A DNA stretch of 64,000 nt from Epiperipatus broadwayi (Eukaryota; Onychophora; Udeonychophora; Euonychophora; Peripatidae): assembly GCA_028023455.1 (NCBI GenBank), contig JAQFVV010012423.1, positions 436,001 to 500,000 on the forward strand, in the 5' to 3' direction. A program made the translations under genes and the position numbers. The notes beneath the pieces were generated by a model that saw only the letters and a list, made by a program, of their open reading frames with translations, searched no databases and had not been told where the DNA came from. Shown here piece by piece: positions 50,858 through 62,369 of this stretch. Each line of letters opens with the position of its first letter. Positions within the stretch are counted from its first letter, which is position 1.

Positions 50858-50968
50858 TTTTTTTTTTAAGTGTCATAGCATCGGCTGGGATACGAACCCG
50901 CAACCCGGGCAACTGCCTGCAAGTGCAAGGCAGTCGCACTGACCTCTTGACCACCAATGCAAGACACC
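50858..50968 (-). mobile_element. tRNA-derived SINE, family alpha, copy 2
   Basis: On the minus strand 50960-50878 is a tRNA-like head. GCATTGG can pair with CCGATGC at the far end, TGGTCAAGAGG fits the A-box, CTGCC/GGCAG can form an anticodon-type stem, and GCGGGTTCGTATCCC carries the B-box. The T-stem is partly decayed. CTATGACACTT and an A-run follow. The paralogous site in block A (near 45490, AAAATCTATTGTAACTTA) lacks it, so it inserted after the duplication; CTATT flanks it on both sides. Confidence 0.9.
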
Positions 50969-52239
50969 TACCTATTGGCACTTAATTTAGACAAACAATA
51001 TAGTAAATAAAGTTTTAAGAAATTTTTTGCTAATAGATGACTGCATTAAAATTAGCATAGAAAAAACAATTAGAATAAATAAAAGAAAAACAAGGAATCC
51101 AAAAAAAAAAAAAAGAAATACAATATTTAAAAAATTATTCACAATTATTGTCTTTTGCAGTTGAGTGATATAGAAAGATGCTAAATATGGTAACTAAAAG
51201 TTTCTCAGTTGATGCTTCATCTGCTACTTGGTCTTTCAATATCTCATGATCTCCAGAGAAATTGGCCACTCAATTATATATAAAGAGTATTCCTAATAAA
51301 AAAATATTATTGTAAAATTTATAAAAGTAAAAAAGTTTGTTTGAAGTTAAATGATATAGGATGTCAAAAAATCCTGTAAAACAAAAACAAAGAAAACATA
51401 GATGAGAATTAATTAAATTCACTTATGGTCAGAAAAACAAATGCCAATTTCATGGATTATTCTAAAATTACTAATGAACATCTGAATTTGAATTACATTT
51501 TATCTATATTTTTATTGTTGTTTTATTAATGTTTTAAAATAAATACTTATTTCATATACATTTTAAAATAAGCAAACAAATAATTTAAATTTTGGAGCAA
51601 TGATAATGAAATTTGACTATAATAATTTTACTTTCTAATAATTTTTAATGATATAATTAAAGGATTTAATATTTATACTAATACTACTAAAGTTGAGATA
51701 GCTGATATCAATCCAACAGTCAGTCAATACCACAATTACTAGAAGATTTTCAAAGTTAGATTAAAATTTTGAAAATATTAGCTGATATTAGATAGTGCAA
51801 GAAGGTTCTAATTGTAAGAAAAGAAATTTATTATTAAAAGCTTTACCATCTACTACAACTGGTTATCTTTCAAAAGCACCATATTCTAAAATATATTAAT
51901 GATAGCAAACATCTTATATTTTTAATGAAATGTTGATCAAGCTATTTAACTTTTTCTAAGAACATTTCTCTTTTTTTAGTTTATAATATTGTTATCGAAT
52001 TATAAATCTAATATGTGATACATCTTCAAAGATTTAAGTATATGAAAAAGTTTGTAATACTGCATAATAGAAATACTATACCATCCTAATATTAGTTTTC
52101 ATATTAAGTATATAATTGTTCAATAATGTATTGGCTTATAATATATAAAAATTTGCAGAATTCAAAGAAATTAGAAATATTATTACAAAACCAATAAAAA
52201 CTTCACATTACCTTAGCTTACACATTACTATTCATTAGC

Positions 52240-53830
52240 AAATTGTATTATTATTACTGCTTTTTCTGGTATAAGCTTTAGTAATCAATAGATGCCAGAT
52301 GGTTGTGCTTAATAAATCCTTATGCCATACAATCCTATCCAAACATCTCTAGTTTCTAGCTTATGGGATTCATCAGTGAGTAGACTTTTTAGATTTTTGA
52401 TCAAGTTCACTTTGACTTTTTTGGATAATGTATTTCTCTTCTAGCAGCCATTCCTCCCCCCCCCCTTTTTTTTATACAATGAAGCTATCCTTCTAAATAA
52501 AAAAAATTTCAAATTTTTTTAATGCAAGTTTATTTGTTTGTATAATTATATAGATATGAAACCAGTTCAGTTTTTATATATTATGATGATCTTAATTTTT
52601 TAATAACCTTAAGCATTTTTATTCTTTGACCAGAATTGATACAAAAGCATCAAGACATTACATGACCAACATGATATCACATTGCTAATTATTAGCAAAT
52701 TTTTCTATTTTCTTCACTTTTATGCCATCTAGTGTAAGCTTTAATAATCAATTGGAGTCAGGTGGTAGTGCTTAATAAACATTTATTCAGTGCTGACCTA
52801 ACCAGATATCCTTGGACTAATTTCTAGCTTATGGATTTAATAAATAAGAATCTTTTTGGATTTTGAACAGTGCACTTAACCTTTTGAATCTAATGCACTT
52901 TCTATAGAGTTGTTTTTTTACTTTTTGTTACATTACCAAATTAGCAGTCCAAATTGAAAAAACATGCTAATTTTTTCAACCCAAGCTTATTTGCTTGCAT
53001 AGTTATATAATCTTTAACTTGTTCAGTTGCTATATGTTATGTTGGCCTGGATTTTTAATAACTTTAGGCACTTTGACCCTTCTAACAAGAAATCACAGAT
53101 CAATAAGCTATTACATAATCTTAACTAACACTTTACCATACTTTATCACATTATTTTATTTTCATTACTTTTAGGCCACCTAGAGTAAGTCTTATTACTC
53201 ATTTGATGCCAGATGAAACTACTTAATCAATTTTTATTCAGTGCTATCTTATACAAATAACTTCAAATTAGTGTCCAATTTGGTCTTTCATCATTAAGAC
53301 ACTTTTTTTGATCTTGAACATTACATTTACACTAGACGTCATAAAAATAGTCAGAATAGAATAATTTTCTAAACTAAGATCATGTGATATCTTGTTGATC
53401 ATGTAATTTTTGAAGGTTTTTGTACAAATTGTGGCCAAAAAATAAAAGTGCATAATGTTATTAAAAACTAAGATCACCATAATACGTAGAAGCTGCACTG
53501 TCTTCATAACTATATAATTATGCAAGCAAATAAGCTTAGATTTCACATTGGACTAGTTTTTGATAACATAACAACAAAATGTAAAAATTGGCTGCTACAG
53601 GAAAGGTGCATTAGATCCAAAAAGTTTGAGTACACTGCTAAAAAATCTAAAAGGAGCCTCACTGATGAAAGTGGATAAGCTAGAAACTATTCTGGGAGAT
53701 ATTTGCATAAAACAGCACTGCATAAAGCATTATTGAGTACTACTATATGGCATCTATTGATTACTATAATGTATATTAGATGGTATAAAAGTAGTGGGAA
53801 TAGAATAATTTGCTAAAATGTTATTATTGA
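52240..53830. repeat. RepB tandem/inverted array, unit ~460 bp
   Basis: Unit boundaries fall near 52272, 52739 and 53192 (direct). Each begins GC/GTCTT-TA-TAATCAATTGATGCCAG-like, includes TCTAGTTTCTAGCTTATGG and TTTATTTGTTTGTATAATTA, and ends near ATGCCATCTAGTGTAA. From about 53325 to 53815 the sequence turns round: GCCTCACTGATGAAAGTGGA and AAGCTAGAAACTATTCTGGG are the complement of the RepB core. The frame 53268-53546 (minus) is a shadow. Confidence 0.85.
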
Positions 53831-54214
53831 TTTTTTCGTATAATTGACATATAAGCTTTAGAATGAGGAATATTTTAATTAATATTGTTGAATATAGCAC
53901 ATTACACAAAACAGCAAGACCATTTAAAATTCACAGATTTTTTGAGGAGAATTAAGAGGTTTAGAGGCAAACAATTGTGTCCTTAATTTTGTATTGCTGT
54001 ATCCGACCTTTTTTAAGAAAATTATTTAATAAGTTACATTTTAAAGATAATTGTGAGCTTTGGCATCATCAGAAAAAAGTATGCAAATATCACATGGAGT
54101 AAGATAGCAGTAAATGCAATAAATTATGCAATAAAATGGTTGATTTTCAAAATCATATGACATTTAAACCATAGAAGTAATGAGATTTGATTCATAACTC
54201 TTTAGCATGCAAAT

Positions 54215-54380
54215 CTACCATTTTACACTGTGCAAAATTACATGGAATAAATGGTCACAGAATAATTTATAGTATATAAGAAGTATATATATAAAAGCTA
54301 CCATTTTACACTGTGCAAAATTACATGGAATAAATGATCACAGAATAATTTATAGTATATAAGAAGTATATATATAAAAG
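54215..54380. repeat. 83 bp tandem duplication, two units
   Basis: Units start at 54215 and 54298 with CTACCATTTTACACTGTGCA. They differ at about one position (GGTCACAG against GATCACAG), so the duplication is recent compared with the surrounding diverged block. Block A has a single related copy near 47.8 kb. Confidence 0.98.
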
Positions 54381-55291
54381 CTGTAAATGTTTTAATTAGG
54401 AATAGAAATATTTCAAAACAGAAAATATGAGGATACTTCCGGATATAGCATTACAAATTGATTTCTTTTATTTACTGATATGTTATAAAGAAGTATCTAT
54501 AGATTAAATTAAATAAGCAAATATTATCTTCAATAGTAGTTTTTGTTATTTCATCTGATAATCTGGTTAAAATCATTTAGAGGGAGAGAATTGACATGTA
54601 ATTTGTAAAGATAAGTTTATTTACATATTCACTTAAGTCTGGCATTAGATATGCCAAATAAATTCATAGAATTCCAAGTAACTTAAAACAGGAAGAGGAA
54701 ATGAAATATTTTTTTACCAGTTAAAAGACAAAAATTTGAGTTGTATTTATAAGTAAAAACTCTATTGGAAAATCTTTTAAAATATTTATAATTGCATAAA
54801 ATAATTTATAATTTTTTTAAAAAATTATATAATAAATTTAATTTCATGAACATCTTTATCACAAAAGATTAAAAAAAAATCTCTAGATGAGATTGCTTAG
54901 ATTGTTAATTAACATAACGGTAGTTAAAAATTATTTGCAGTTTCCTCATGTTTTTATTGAGTGATTTAATATAAATTACAAATATTAAGATCAGAGAAAA
55001 CCTTATATGGTATCTGCATCTGATATAAGAGAAATAGACAGTAATTACAGCTAATACATGATATTCATGCTATAAATCAAAAAGACAGTGCTGAAAAAAA
55101 GACAGTTTCAGTTAATGAAATTGTGATAGATTTGAAGTTTACCTATCTAATTAGTAGCATAATTACTCAGATTAGTGAGCATTTAGTATTGCATTTTGAA
55201 ATTCAAAAAGTTACAAGTTAAAATGTTTTAGGTACATAAAGACATAAAGTTGGACCAAATACTGGTAGACTTATTAATGGAAATGAAGCTG

Positions 55292-55402
55292 TTGATAAAA
55301 TCAACAAATGTAATTCATAGAATGATGTGCCAATGTGGGTCCATATACATTGGTGAGTCAAAATGTGCATTGAAAAAAAGAATTCATGAAAATGAATTTT
55401 TA
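55292..55402 (+). pseudogene. Penelope-like element GIY-YIG endonuclease fragment
   Basis: Within the open frame 55250-55468 the residues CQCGSIYIGESKCALKKRIH (about residues 28-47) match the N-terminal part of the GIY-YIG nuclease of Penelope-like retroelements: a Cys-x-Cys-Gly, the YIGE(S/T)K turn and the L-x-x-R-I-x-E segment with its Arg. NVIHRMM just before fits the first strand. The downstream part of the nuclease and the upstream reverse transcriptase are not recognisable, so it is a small relic. It sits at the right end of duplicated block B. A bacterial-type or UvrC-like GIY-YIG is less likely because of the CxCG. Confidence 0.65.
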
Positions 55403-55682
55403 TCTAATAAATTGCAATATTCTGTGTATAGATTTAAATTTGTATTTGCTGAATATTTAGTTATTTAGAATAGATGTCTTTGCTTTGGTAGTGTTTTTAT
55501 TTTACATGTAGATAATATAACCTATATAATAGTGTTAATATACCTAAATTATAAGAAGTTGGCTAATCCTGTGGTAACATTAATGTTATGTGACTTTAAT
55601 AAGATTTGTGTTTTTTAAATTTTAACTGTTAAATGCTACTCAAGATAGCAATACATACCATAAGCTGACTATATATATATAT

Positions 55683-57050
55683 TATAACGTTTTTCGTATT
55701 ACTTAGCCTTTACACGCTAATATAAACTGCGCGTGAGTTGATCAAGCTATGTCAAAAAAGAAAAAAGTTGTATTTCTATTCTAAAAACACAGCTATTTTT
55801 CCTGATCAACTTCAGCCTATTAATTGTTACGAATTGTGCTATTGACAAAATCAACTTTTAATTTTATTTAATATGGGCGCCAGAATTCCTAAGAATCCGC
55901 TGAAATATGTCGCCAGCACCTCTTGCAAGTTGTAAAACAAAAAAAAATAAAAAGATTTTTATTATATTTTTTTTTTAAGGGGCGGTAATTCTACCGTAAT
56001 GAGAATTAATGATTTTTACGATTATTAGTCCTGGGCGTATTGAAACATATTGGCAAAGGTAACTTACGTTTAAATCTTATTACACTAAAAATAAATTTAA
56101 TAATAAAAAATAATAATTATTATTAATAACGCACAAATGAGAATTGATATTAGAAATATTTTTAATTTTGACAAACTAAAATACTTCATGTTAAGTAGCT
56201 AATTAATACCTTGGAGAGAACACATTTAATTCAGGTGGGAAATATCCAGAAAATATAAATATCAGTTAAAATAAACAAAAAGTTCTTGGTTAAATAAGAG
56301 TCTCTCATATAGAAAAATTAAAGTCACTATCGGGATTCTTTTATACATATATTTTTACGAGTAGTTTTAAATAGTTAACTTTGTCACAATCAGGATAATT
56401 ATTCTTACCGGTAAGTTTCATGAATTCAGTAGTAGATAACTATGCATAGTTTTTTGGTTATAATGAGCTCGGCCTTTTGGTTATTGCTTGATCTTGTGGT
56501 CCATTTCCCCAGTCGGTCACGAAGGCTTTTCCTGGTGTACATCATTAGGTCCGATGTCTTCAGAAGCTCCGGTTTACTGCGACATGCCGAATTCCTTCAG
56601 CGAAGAGCGATCTTGGATATATTAATGTTATCCAAGACCAACTAGAGAAACAAAACGAACAAGACGTTCCTTCAACTGGATCCCTCCTTTTTATATCCAG
56701 TTTTCAGGACTTCTGCGCATGCTAGTACCATGCCTTTTTAATCTTATCCAGTCTTTATAAATTTTATGTAATAAAGTCTTTATTTTCTTCAAGTTTTCAG
56801 CCATCTTTAATTAATTTGAGTATTTCTACTTTCAGCTTATCTTTTTTACTTGCTTTTGGAATTCTTTTGTTCTCTCCAATTACTTTTATTACTAATCACA
56901 TAAAAAAAAATAAGAAGAATAATTCAACCCTCATTGTACGTTTTTTTTTTTAAAAAAAAAAATACTCAACAAAATTTTAAATCCACTTTTATCTTTTAGT
57001 TTTTTTACCCAATGCCAATATATTTGTAACGTATATAAATAAACATTACA
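55683..57050 (-). repeat. LTR copy, left
   Basis: From TATAACGTTTTTCGTATTAC to AAATAAACATTACA. Nearly identical to 57801-59172, with a few substitutions (such as GGCGCC against GGCACC near 55875) and poly-A/T length changes. The 67-codon frame at 56442-56645 recurs as a longer frame in the other LTR only because one stop differs, so it is not treated as a gene. Confidence 0.95.
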
Positions 57051-57800
57051 ATACCACCAGTGCCAGGAGATGAGAATAAAATAGGGGTTTACACTAATTT
57101 TATTCTTAAGTTTTTAAATTCATATTCGTATTTTTTTTTTCTGTAGTAGCGTGCTGATATATTGTGTAGACTCATTCACAAGCGACGTTCGGCTTTAACG
57201 CCCACTTTTAGGTCTAACACGGCGGGAATGGAAAATATTTCAACATTCATCTGTGTCCTATCCACTTTAGTGTAATATTAACAATAAGAAGCCCAAGTTA
57301 TAAGCACAAACGAGCGTTGCTCATCGTTCTGAGTCTTACAGGCTCGTGGCAACTTGGTCCAACTTGATCCGCCTTCCCCTTTATTGGGATCTCTGCTAGA
57401 AATAGTCTGACGACCATTTAAAGACGGTCTTATGTTCATATACTGCGGATAAGGACTCTGGGCTATGTTATTCCCCTCTTCAGTAACCGCCTACCCGGTC
57501 AAATACTTGTGACTTACGTCTACATCAGCCACGATCGTGTTTTTAGACATATATAAAAAAAATATACATATATATTTTTTCTTTCTGGAAGTCATATTAA
57601 AAAAAAATATCTTCTTTCATATTTTAATAATCAGGGTTTAATTAGTTAGTTTTTTTTTTTATAATTTTTTTCTTTTTTCAAAAAAATCATAATTTATTTT
57701 CCGGCTGTGAGTTTCTTTGAGTCATCATTGTAATGTTCTTTATCATTACAACTCATCTCAGGTTGTAGTTGTTGAATCGAAGCCCGAGTTGGGTCGCCAT
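57051..57800 (-). other. interior of compact LTR element, non-coding
   Basis: No open frame of note. It is relatively GC- and CpG-rich (57170-57540). On the minus strand the sequence before the 3' LTR (GGCACTGGTGGTAT) is only weakly purine-rich. Confidence 0.6.
57782..57799 (-). promoter_or_regulatory. primer-binding-site candidate
   Basis: Read on the minus strand from 57799, TGGCGACCCAACTCGGGC starts one base inside the LTR boundary. The first 11 bases are identical to the candidate at 35223-35233. The TGG would pair with a tRNA CCA end; the tRNA is not identified with confidence. Confidence 0.55.
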
Positions 57801-59172
57801 TATAACGTTTTTCGTATTACTTGGCCTTTACACGCTAATATAAACTGCGCGTGAGTTGATCAAGCTATGTCAAAAAAGAAAAAAGTTGTATTTCTATTCT
57901 AAAAACACAGCTATTTTTCCTGATCAACTTCAGCCTATTAATTGTTACGAATTGTGCTATTGACAAAATCAACTTTTAATTTTATTTAATATGGGCACCA
58001 GAATTCCTAAGAATCCGCTGAAATATGTCGCCAGCACCTCTCGCAAGTTGTAAAACAAAAAAAAAAATAAAAAGATTTTTATTATATTTTTTTTTTTAAG
58101 GGGCGGTAATTCTACCGTAATGAGAATTAATGATTTTTATGATTATTAGTCCTGGGCGTATTGAAACATATTGGGAAAGGTAACTTACGTTTAAATCTTA
58201 TTACACTAAAAATAAATTTAATAATAAAAAATAATAACTATTATTAATAACGCACAAATTAGAATTGATATTAGAAATATTTTTAATTTTGACAAACTAA
58301 AATACTTCATGTTAAGTAGCTAATTAATACCTTGGAGAGAACACATTTAATTCAGGTGGGAAATATCCAGAAAATATAAATATCAGTTAAAATAAACAAA
58401 AAGTTCTTGGTTAAATAAGAGTCTCTCATATAGAAAAATTAAAGTCACTATCGGTATTCTTTTATACGTATATTTTTACGAGTAGTTTTAAATAATTAAC
58501 TTTGTCACAATCAGGATAATTATTCTTACCGGTAAGTTTCATGAATTCAGTAGCAGATAACTATGTATAGTTTTTTGGTTATAATGAGCTCGGCCTTTTG
58601 GTTATTGCTTGATCTTGTGGTCCATTTCCCCAGTCGGTCACGAAGGCTTTTCCTGGTGTACATCATTAGGTCCGATGTCTTCAGAAGCTCCGGTTCACTG
58701 CGACATGCCAAATTCCTTCAGCGAAGAGCGATCTTGGATATATTAATGTTATCCAAGACCAACTACAGAAACAAAACGAACAAGACGTTCCTTCAACCGG
58801 ATCCCTCCTTTTTATATCCAGTTTTCAGGACTTCTGCGCATGCTAGTACCATGCCTTTTTAATCTTATCCAGTCTTTATAAATTTTATGTAATAAAGTCT
58901 TTATTTTCTTCAAGTTTTCGGCCATCTTTAATTAATTTGAGTATTTCTACTTTCAGCTTATCTTTTTTACTTGCTTTTGGAATTCTTTTGTTCTCTCCAA
59001 TTACTTTTATTACTAATCACATAAAAAAAAATAAGAATAATAATTCAACCCTCATTGTACATTTTTTTTTTTTAAAAAAAAATTATTCAACAAAATTTTA
59101 AATCCACTTTTATCTTTTAGTTTTTTTTACCCAATGCCAATATATTTGTAACGTATATAAATAAATGTTACA
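57801..59172 (-). repeat. LTR copy, right
   Basis: From TATAACGTTTTTCGTATTAC to AAATAAATGTTACA. Matches the left copy throughout. The 99-codon frame at 58563-58862 is the longer version of the left frame and has no recognised domain. AATAAA at about 58891-58896 lies after a TATA-like TTTTTATATCC (58808 on) on the plus strand. Confidence 0.95.
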
Positions 59173-59179
59173 ATATATA

Positions 59180-61660
59180 TATATATATTATAATGGATAT
59201 ACATTAGATTAATGAGACAATCAATTTTTTAAAATAAGATTAGATATGCTGGGATTTCAATTTATGTAATTCTGTTAAACATCTTAAATTTTTTATTTTT
59301 TCAATTTTTTAACATCCTTATATTCTAATTCTTATCACCTACTGCTCCATTCTACCAATACTTTTGTGATTGTTTTTATTAATTTTGTTTAGATACTCGT
59401 TGTCCTAGTAAGACATAATCACATTCTTGAGTGATGATGATCAGGATCCATAATGATGCACTTGTATTCAAGTGAGTTCACTCTCCAGATCATCATCAGC
59501 AGCTCATGGAATTTGAATATTATTTTATGTAGTTAAATATGGTTTGATATATAAAAATAATCAAGTGACAAACCTCTTTTATAATTGATCTACCAGAAAG
59601 TTATCTAGTGATCCTAGCTTATATTTATTTCAGAGTATAAATTCTAGTTTATCTAAGAGGGTGTAATATTTAAGTTTTCAAAAGAGAAAGATTGCTTTGA
59701 TTTAATGAATGAACAAAACTGTCTAAATAATATAAAAATATTAAATAGCAGTAATAATTTGATTCAGTAGTAAATTAGAATGCAAATTACAGAAAATAAT
59801 AAAGTTATGGATTATAGGACTAATATTATTATAGTAAAAAGAAATTATGACTGCTTAGTAAAGCAAAATAAAAAAGGGTACAAATAGAAAACATTGTATA
59901 TAATAAATGAATGTGTATATCACATTGACATATGTATAGTAGCAATGGACTGGGGAAGTGGATGACATAATCTTCAAAATTTTGAGAATTAACAAAAATG
60001 TAGATGCTAATAATTTAATGAAAAAGAGATGTTTGAATGGAATTATTCATTCACTACCAGTTATATGACTAATTTTTATGCAATATCGATAAAGTTGAAA
60101 ATGATATTTGCTATATTTTACTTCTGAATTTTTTATAAAGCCTAAAATGTAAGAATGGCAATGCCTTTAAAATTGGTAGAGAGTTTTTTTAAATATAACA
60201 GTGAATAAATTTCATTAGTTTTAATTAAAAGCCCATATAAAAAGATAATTAAGGAGATTGTATGACCAATAACAAACACTATAATATTTTCTAAAAAATA
60301 AAATAAAATTCACGAACATATTTGAAAATGATTAATTAAATGTCATGTAAACAAGTTTTGACATGGAGTATTATGTACGAAATTGAAATTTTAATTGATG
60401 TGAGATTCCACACTAAGACTTTATCCTAGACTAGATATTTATTAGAAAAAATAACTTCTAAAAATTTATCCACTATCATAATAGAAAAGATAACCATAGA
60501 ATATTCATAGAGTGACCTGAAATTCAGTGGTAAAATATCAATATAGGAGATCATGATATTATTCAATATTAATTTATAGGTGGAAAAAGCCAATCTCGTA
60601 TTGATAAGAAGTAATTATATTTATCCAAAAATTACTATGTCTAAAGTAATTTCTGTGTGTAATGGCAATACCATGAATTACAAAGCAAAATCTCTATTTG
60701 GGTTATAATAAATTTTCCGATCTGAAATACAATTCTGAGGAGAGGACATTCATGTAAAGGAAGCTGAAATCTTATAAAACTATGTTCTACATTGTAACAA
60801 GTGAAATCTGATTCATAAACCTGTGAAACTGTGTGAAGCTGTTAAACTCAGATCTTACTATTAACCAAAAAGAGAATATAATTTTCCAAGAAATAAACCT
60901 CTAAACAAAAAAAAATACCAAACATGAAATATTTTAAACTTTATTTAAACTTTTCAAATACAAACAACTTGTTAGTAATAACACACAATTAGACAATACA
61001 GGTCAATAATTACACAACATTTTGAATAGTAGTAGTCTCCATTCTTCTTCAGATGTAGCTGGCCTGATATGTACAGTGACAGTATTCACATAGAAGTTGA
61101 ACTTGCACCTTTAGATTCTTGAATATCAAATATTTTTCTTGGAAAAACAATTTCCCAAAAATAAATAAAATGGTAGCAAGATAATTTTTTGATGTGCATA
61201 CAAACTTTAAAGCACAATAAGCAGTATTATATCTATTAAAATTATAATGTATTTATTTTCATTTTATATAATATTCTTTTACTTTTTTTAGTCAGTGAAA
61301 TATTCAACTATAGAAAACTATATAATTTTTTTTTGGTTTATCTCTTTTAAAATTACAGAATAAATTTAAATTTTTTCTTTGAGATCTAGAAGGTATTAAG
61401 TAGGCCATATAGATATGCTAGTAATACCAAGTCATTTTTTAATATTTTTTAATTATTTCTGTATTAAATTTGGCAACAGAGATATATTTTCAAATACTAA
61501 TTGTCTAATTTCTCTAATAGTCATATATGTTCTTGATACATTTTTTGCATTATCATATTATTTTGTCCTTTTAAGTGAGTAACTGTTTAAAATTTTTGTT
61601 ATTAACTGTTTCTTATATCTGCTAATTCTTTATATTTATTTATACATTTAACAAAATTTG
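59180..61660. other. AT-rich stretch, no gene seen
   Basis: No supported coding sequence. It begins in the (AT)n tract beside the LTR element. A patch at about 59395-59510 contains GATCAGGATCCATAATGATG and ATCATCATCAGCAGCTCATG and is less AT-rich, but no second copy was found. Confidence 0.55.
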
Positions 61661-61664
61661 AATG

Positions 61665-61897
61665 ACTTTATTGCTCAAGAGATCATAAGGAATTAGAGTG
61701 CCAGCACTGGGATCAATCCCAGAATGCCACAGTTTGACATTCTGCTACTGTGCTAAACTGCAGAGGAAAAAAATTTAAATGACTTTATTGCTAGCAAGTT
61801 TGTAATATGCTCGAGTTGAGTACCAGCACCAGAATTGGTTTTAGGGTATCATATTCCAAAATCTGACCTCTATAATTGCACTAACCCATACAGTCAT
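61665..61897 (-). mobile_element. two adjacent SINE beta copies
   Basis: Copy 1 (about 61665-61767), on the minus strand: GCAGTTTAGCACAGTAGCAG includes TAGCACAGTAG, a full match to the A-box consensus TRGYNNANNNG. TGGGATTGATCCCAGTGCTG is a near-match B-box, and the body ends TGAGCAATAAAGTCATT. Copy 2 (about 61778-61897) repeats the body start GACTTTATTGCTAGCAAG and a decayed head. The order equals that of the 46.5 kb units. Confidence 0.75.
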
Positions 61898-62100
61898 ATA
61901 TGAATTAGCTATATACAATCATATATGTAAGTGATTGCATGGTCATTAAATAATGAATTACATGAAAAAAAATATAAAGTAATAAAATAATTAATCCTTG
62001 GCCTTTTGTGATCTCATGCTATTAATTCTCATGTTTTTATTAATTATCTATCCAAGCTAGCCTTTCTTATTCTCTTAAAAGCATATGATATTAATACTGT

Positions 62101-62105
<5 letters not shown>

Positions 62106-62157
<52 letters not shown>

Positions 62158-62158
62158 G
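62106..62158. repeat. (TA)n microsatellite ending in (CA)n
   Basis: About 21 TA dinucleotides followed by ACACACACA. It produces the Tyr-Ile run in the chance frame 62044-62292 (minus). Confidence 0.97.
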
Positions 62159-62369
62159 TATAATATCAATTCTATAGCAAACCATTTGCAAGTGAGTTTG
62201 GCTATTTCATCTTCAAGAAACAAAATAAGACACACAAAAGAAAACAACACCCTAAAGATGAGCTCATGATGATTAATTACACACAAACACAAAAAAGAAA
62301 TACAAAAAGTGTGTTAACTGAAACACACAGGCTTATTATATACCTGTGTCTATATATGTAATATATAGG

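Larger units (their letters stand above)
50500..55250 (+). repeat. old duplicated block, copy B
   Basis: Collinear with 45000-49010, but interrupted by SINE alpha (50858-50968) and by the RepB array (52.2-53.8 kb). The end matches copy A near 48.8 kb (ATTGCATTTTGAAATTC against ATTGCCTTTTGAAAATC). Confidence 0.75.
55683..59172 (-). mobile_element. compact non-autonomous LTR element (TRIM/LARD-like)
   Basis: Two direct, nearly identical ~1.37 kb copies flank a 750 bp interior with no gag or pol. The outer ends are TATAAC and GTTACA, a 6 bp inverted end with one mismatch, set in (AT)n tracts on both sides. On the minus strand the interior begins one base after the LTR with TGGCGACCCAACTCGGGC, a good primer-site form, so the element is placed on the minus strand. 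Against this, the LTRs carry a TATA-like TTTTTATATCC and AATAAAGTCTTTATTT in the plus direction. Confidence 0.75.

Noticed and set aside
50878-50960. Functional tRNA gene
   Set aside because: The acceptor and anticodon-type stems can be drawn, but the T-stem is mismatched, the anticodon loop is too long, and a body plus A-tail follow; the second copy shows it is a SINE.
56442-58862. 67- and 99-codon frames at the same place in both LTRs of the compact element
   Set aside because: They lie inside LTRs that are nearly identical anyway, so conservation carries no information; no domain is recognised and the length differs by one stop.
62044-62292. 82-codon minus frame with membrane-like residues
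   Set aside because: The centre is a (TA)n tract read as Tyr-Ile repeats; hydrophobicity is a by-product of AT-rich codons.
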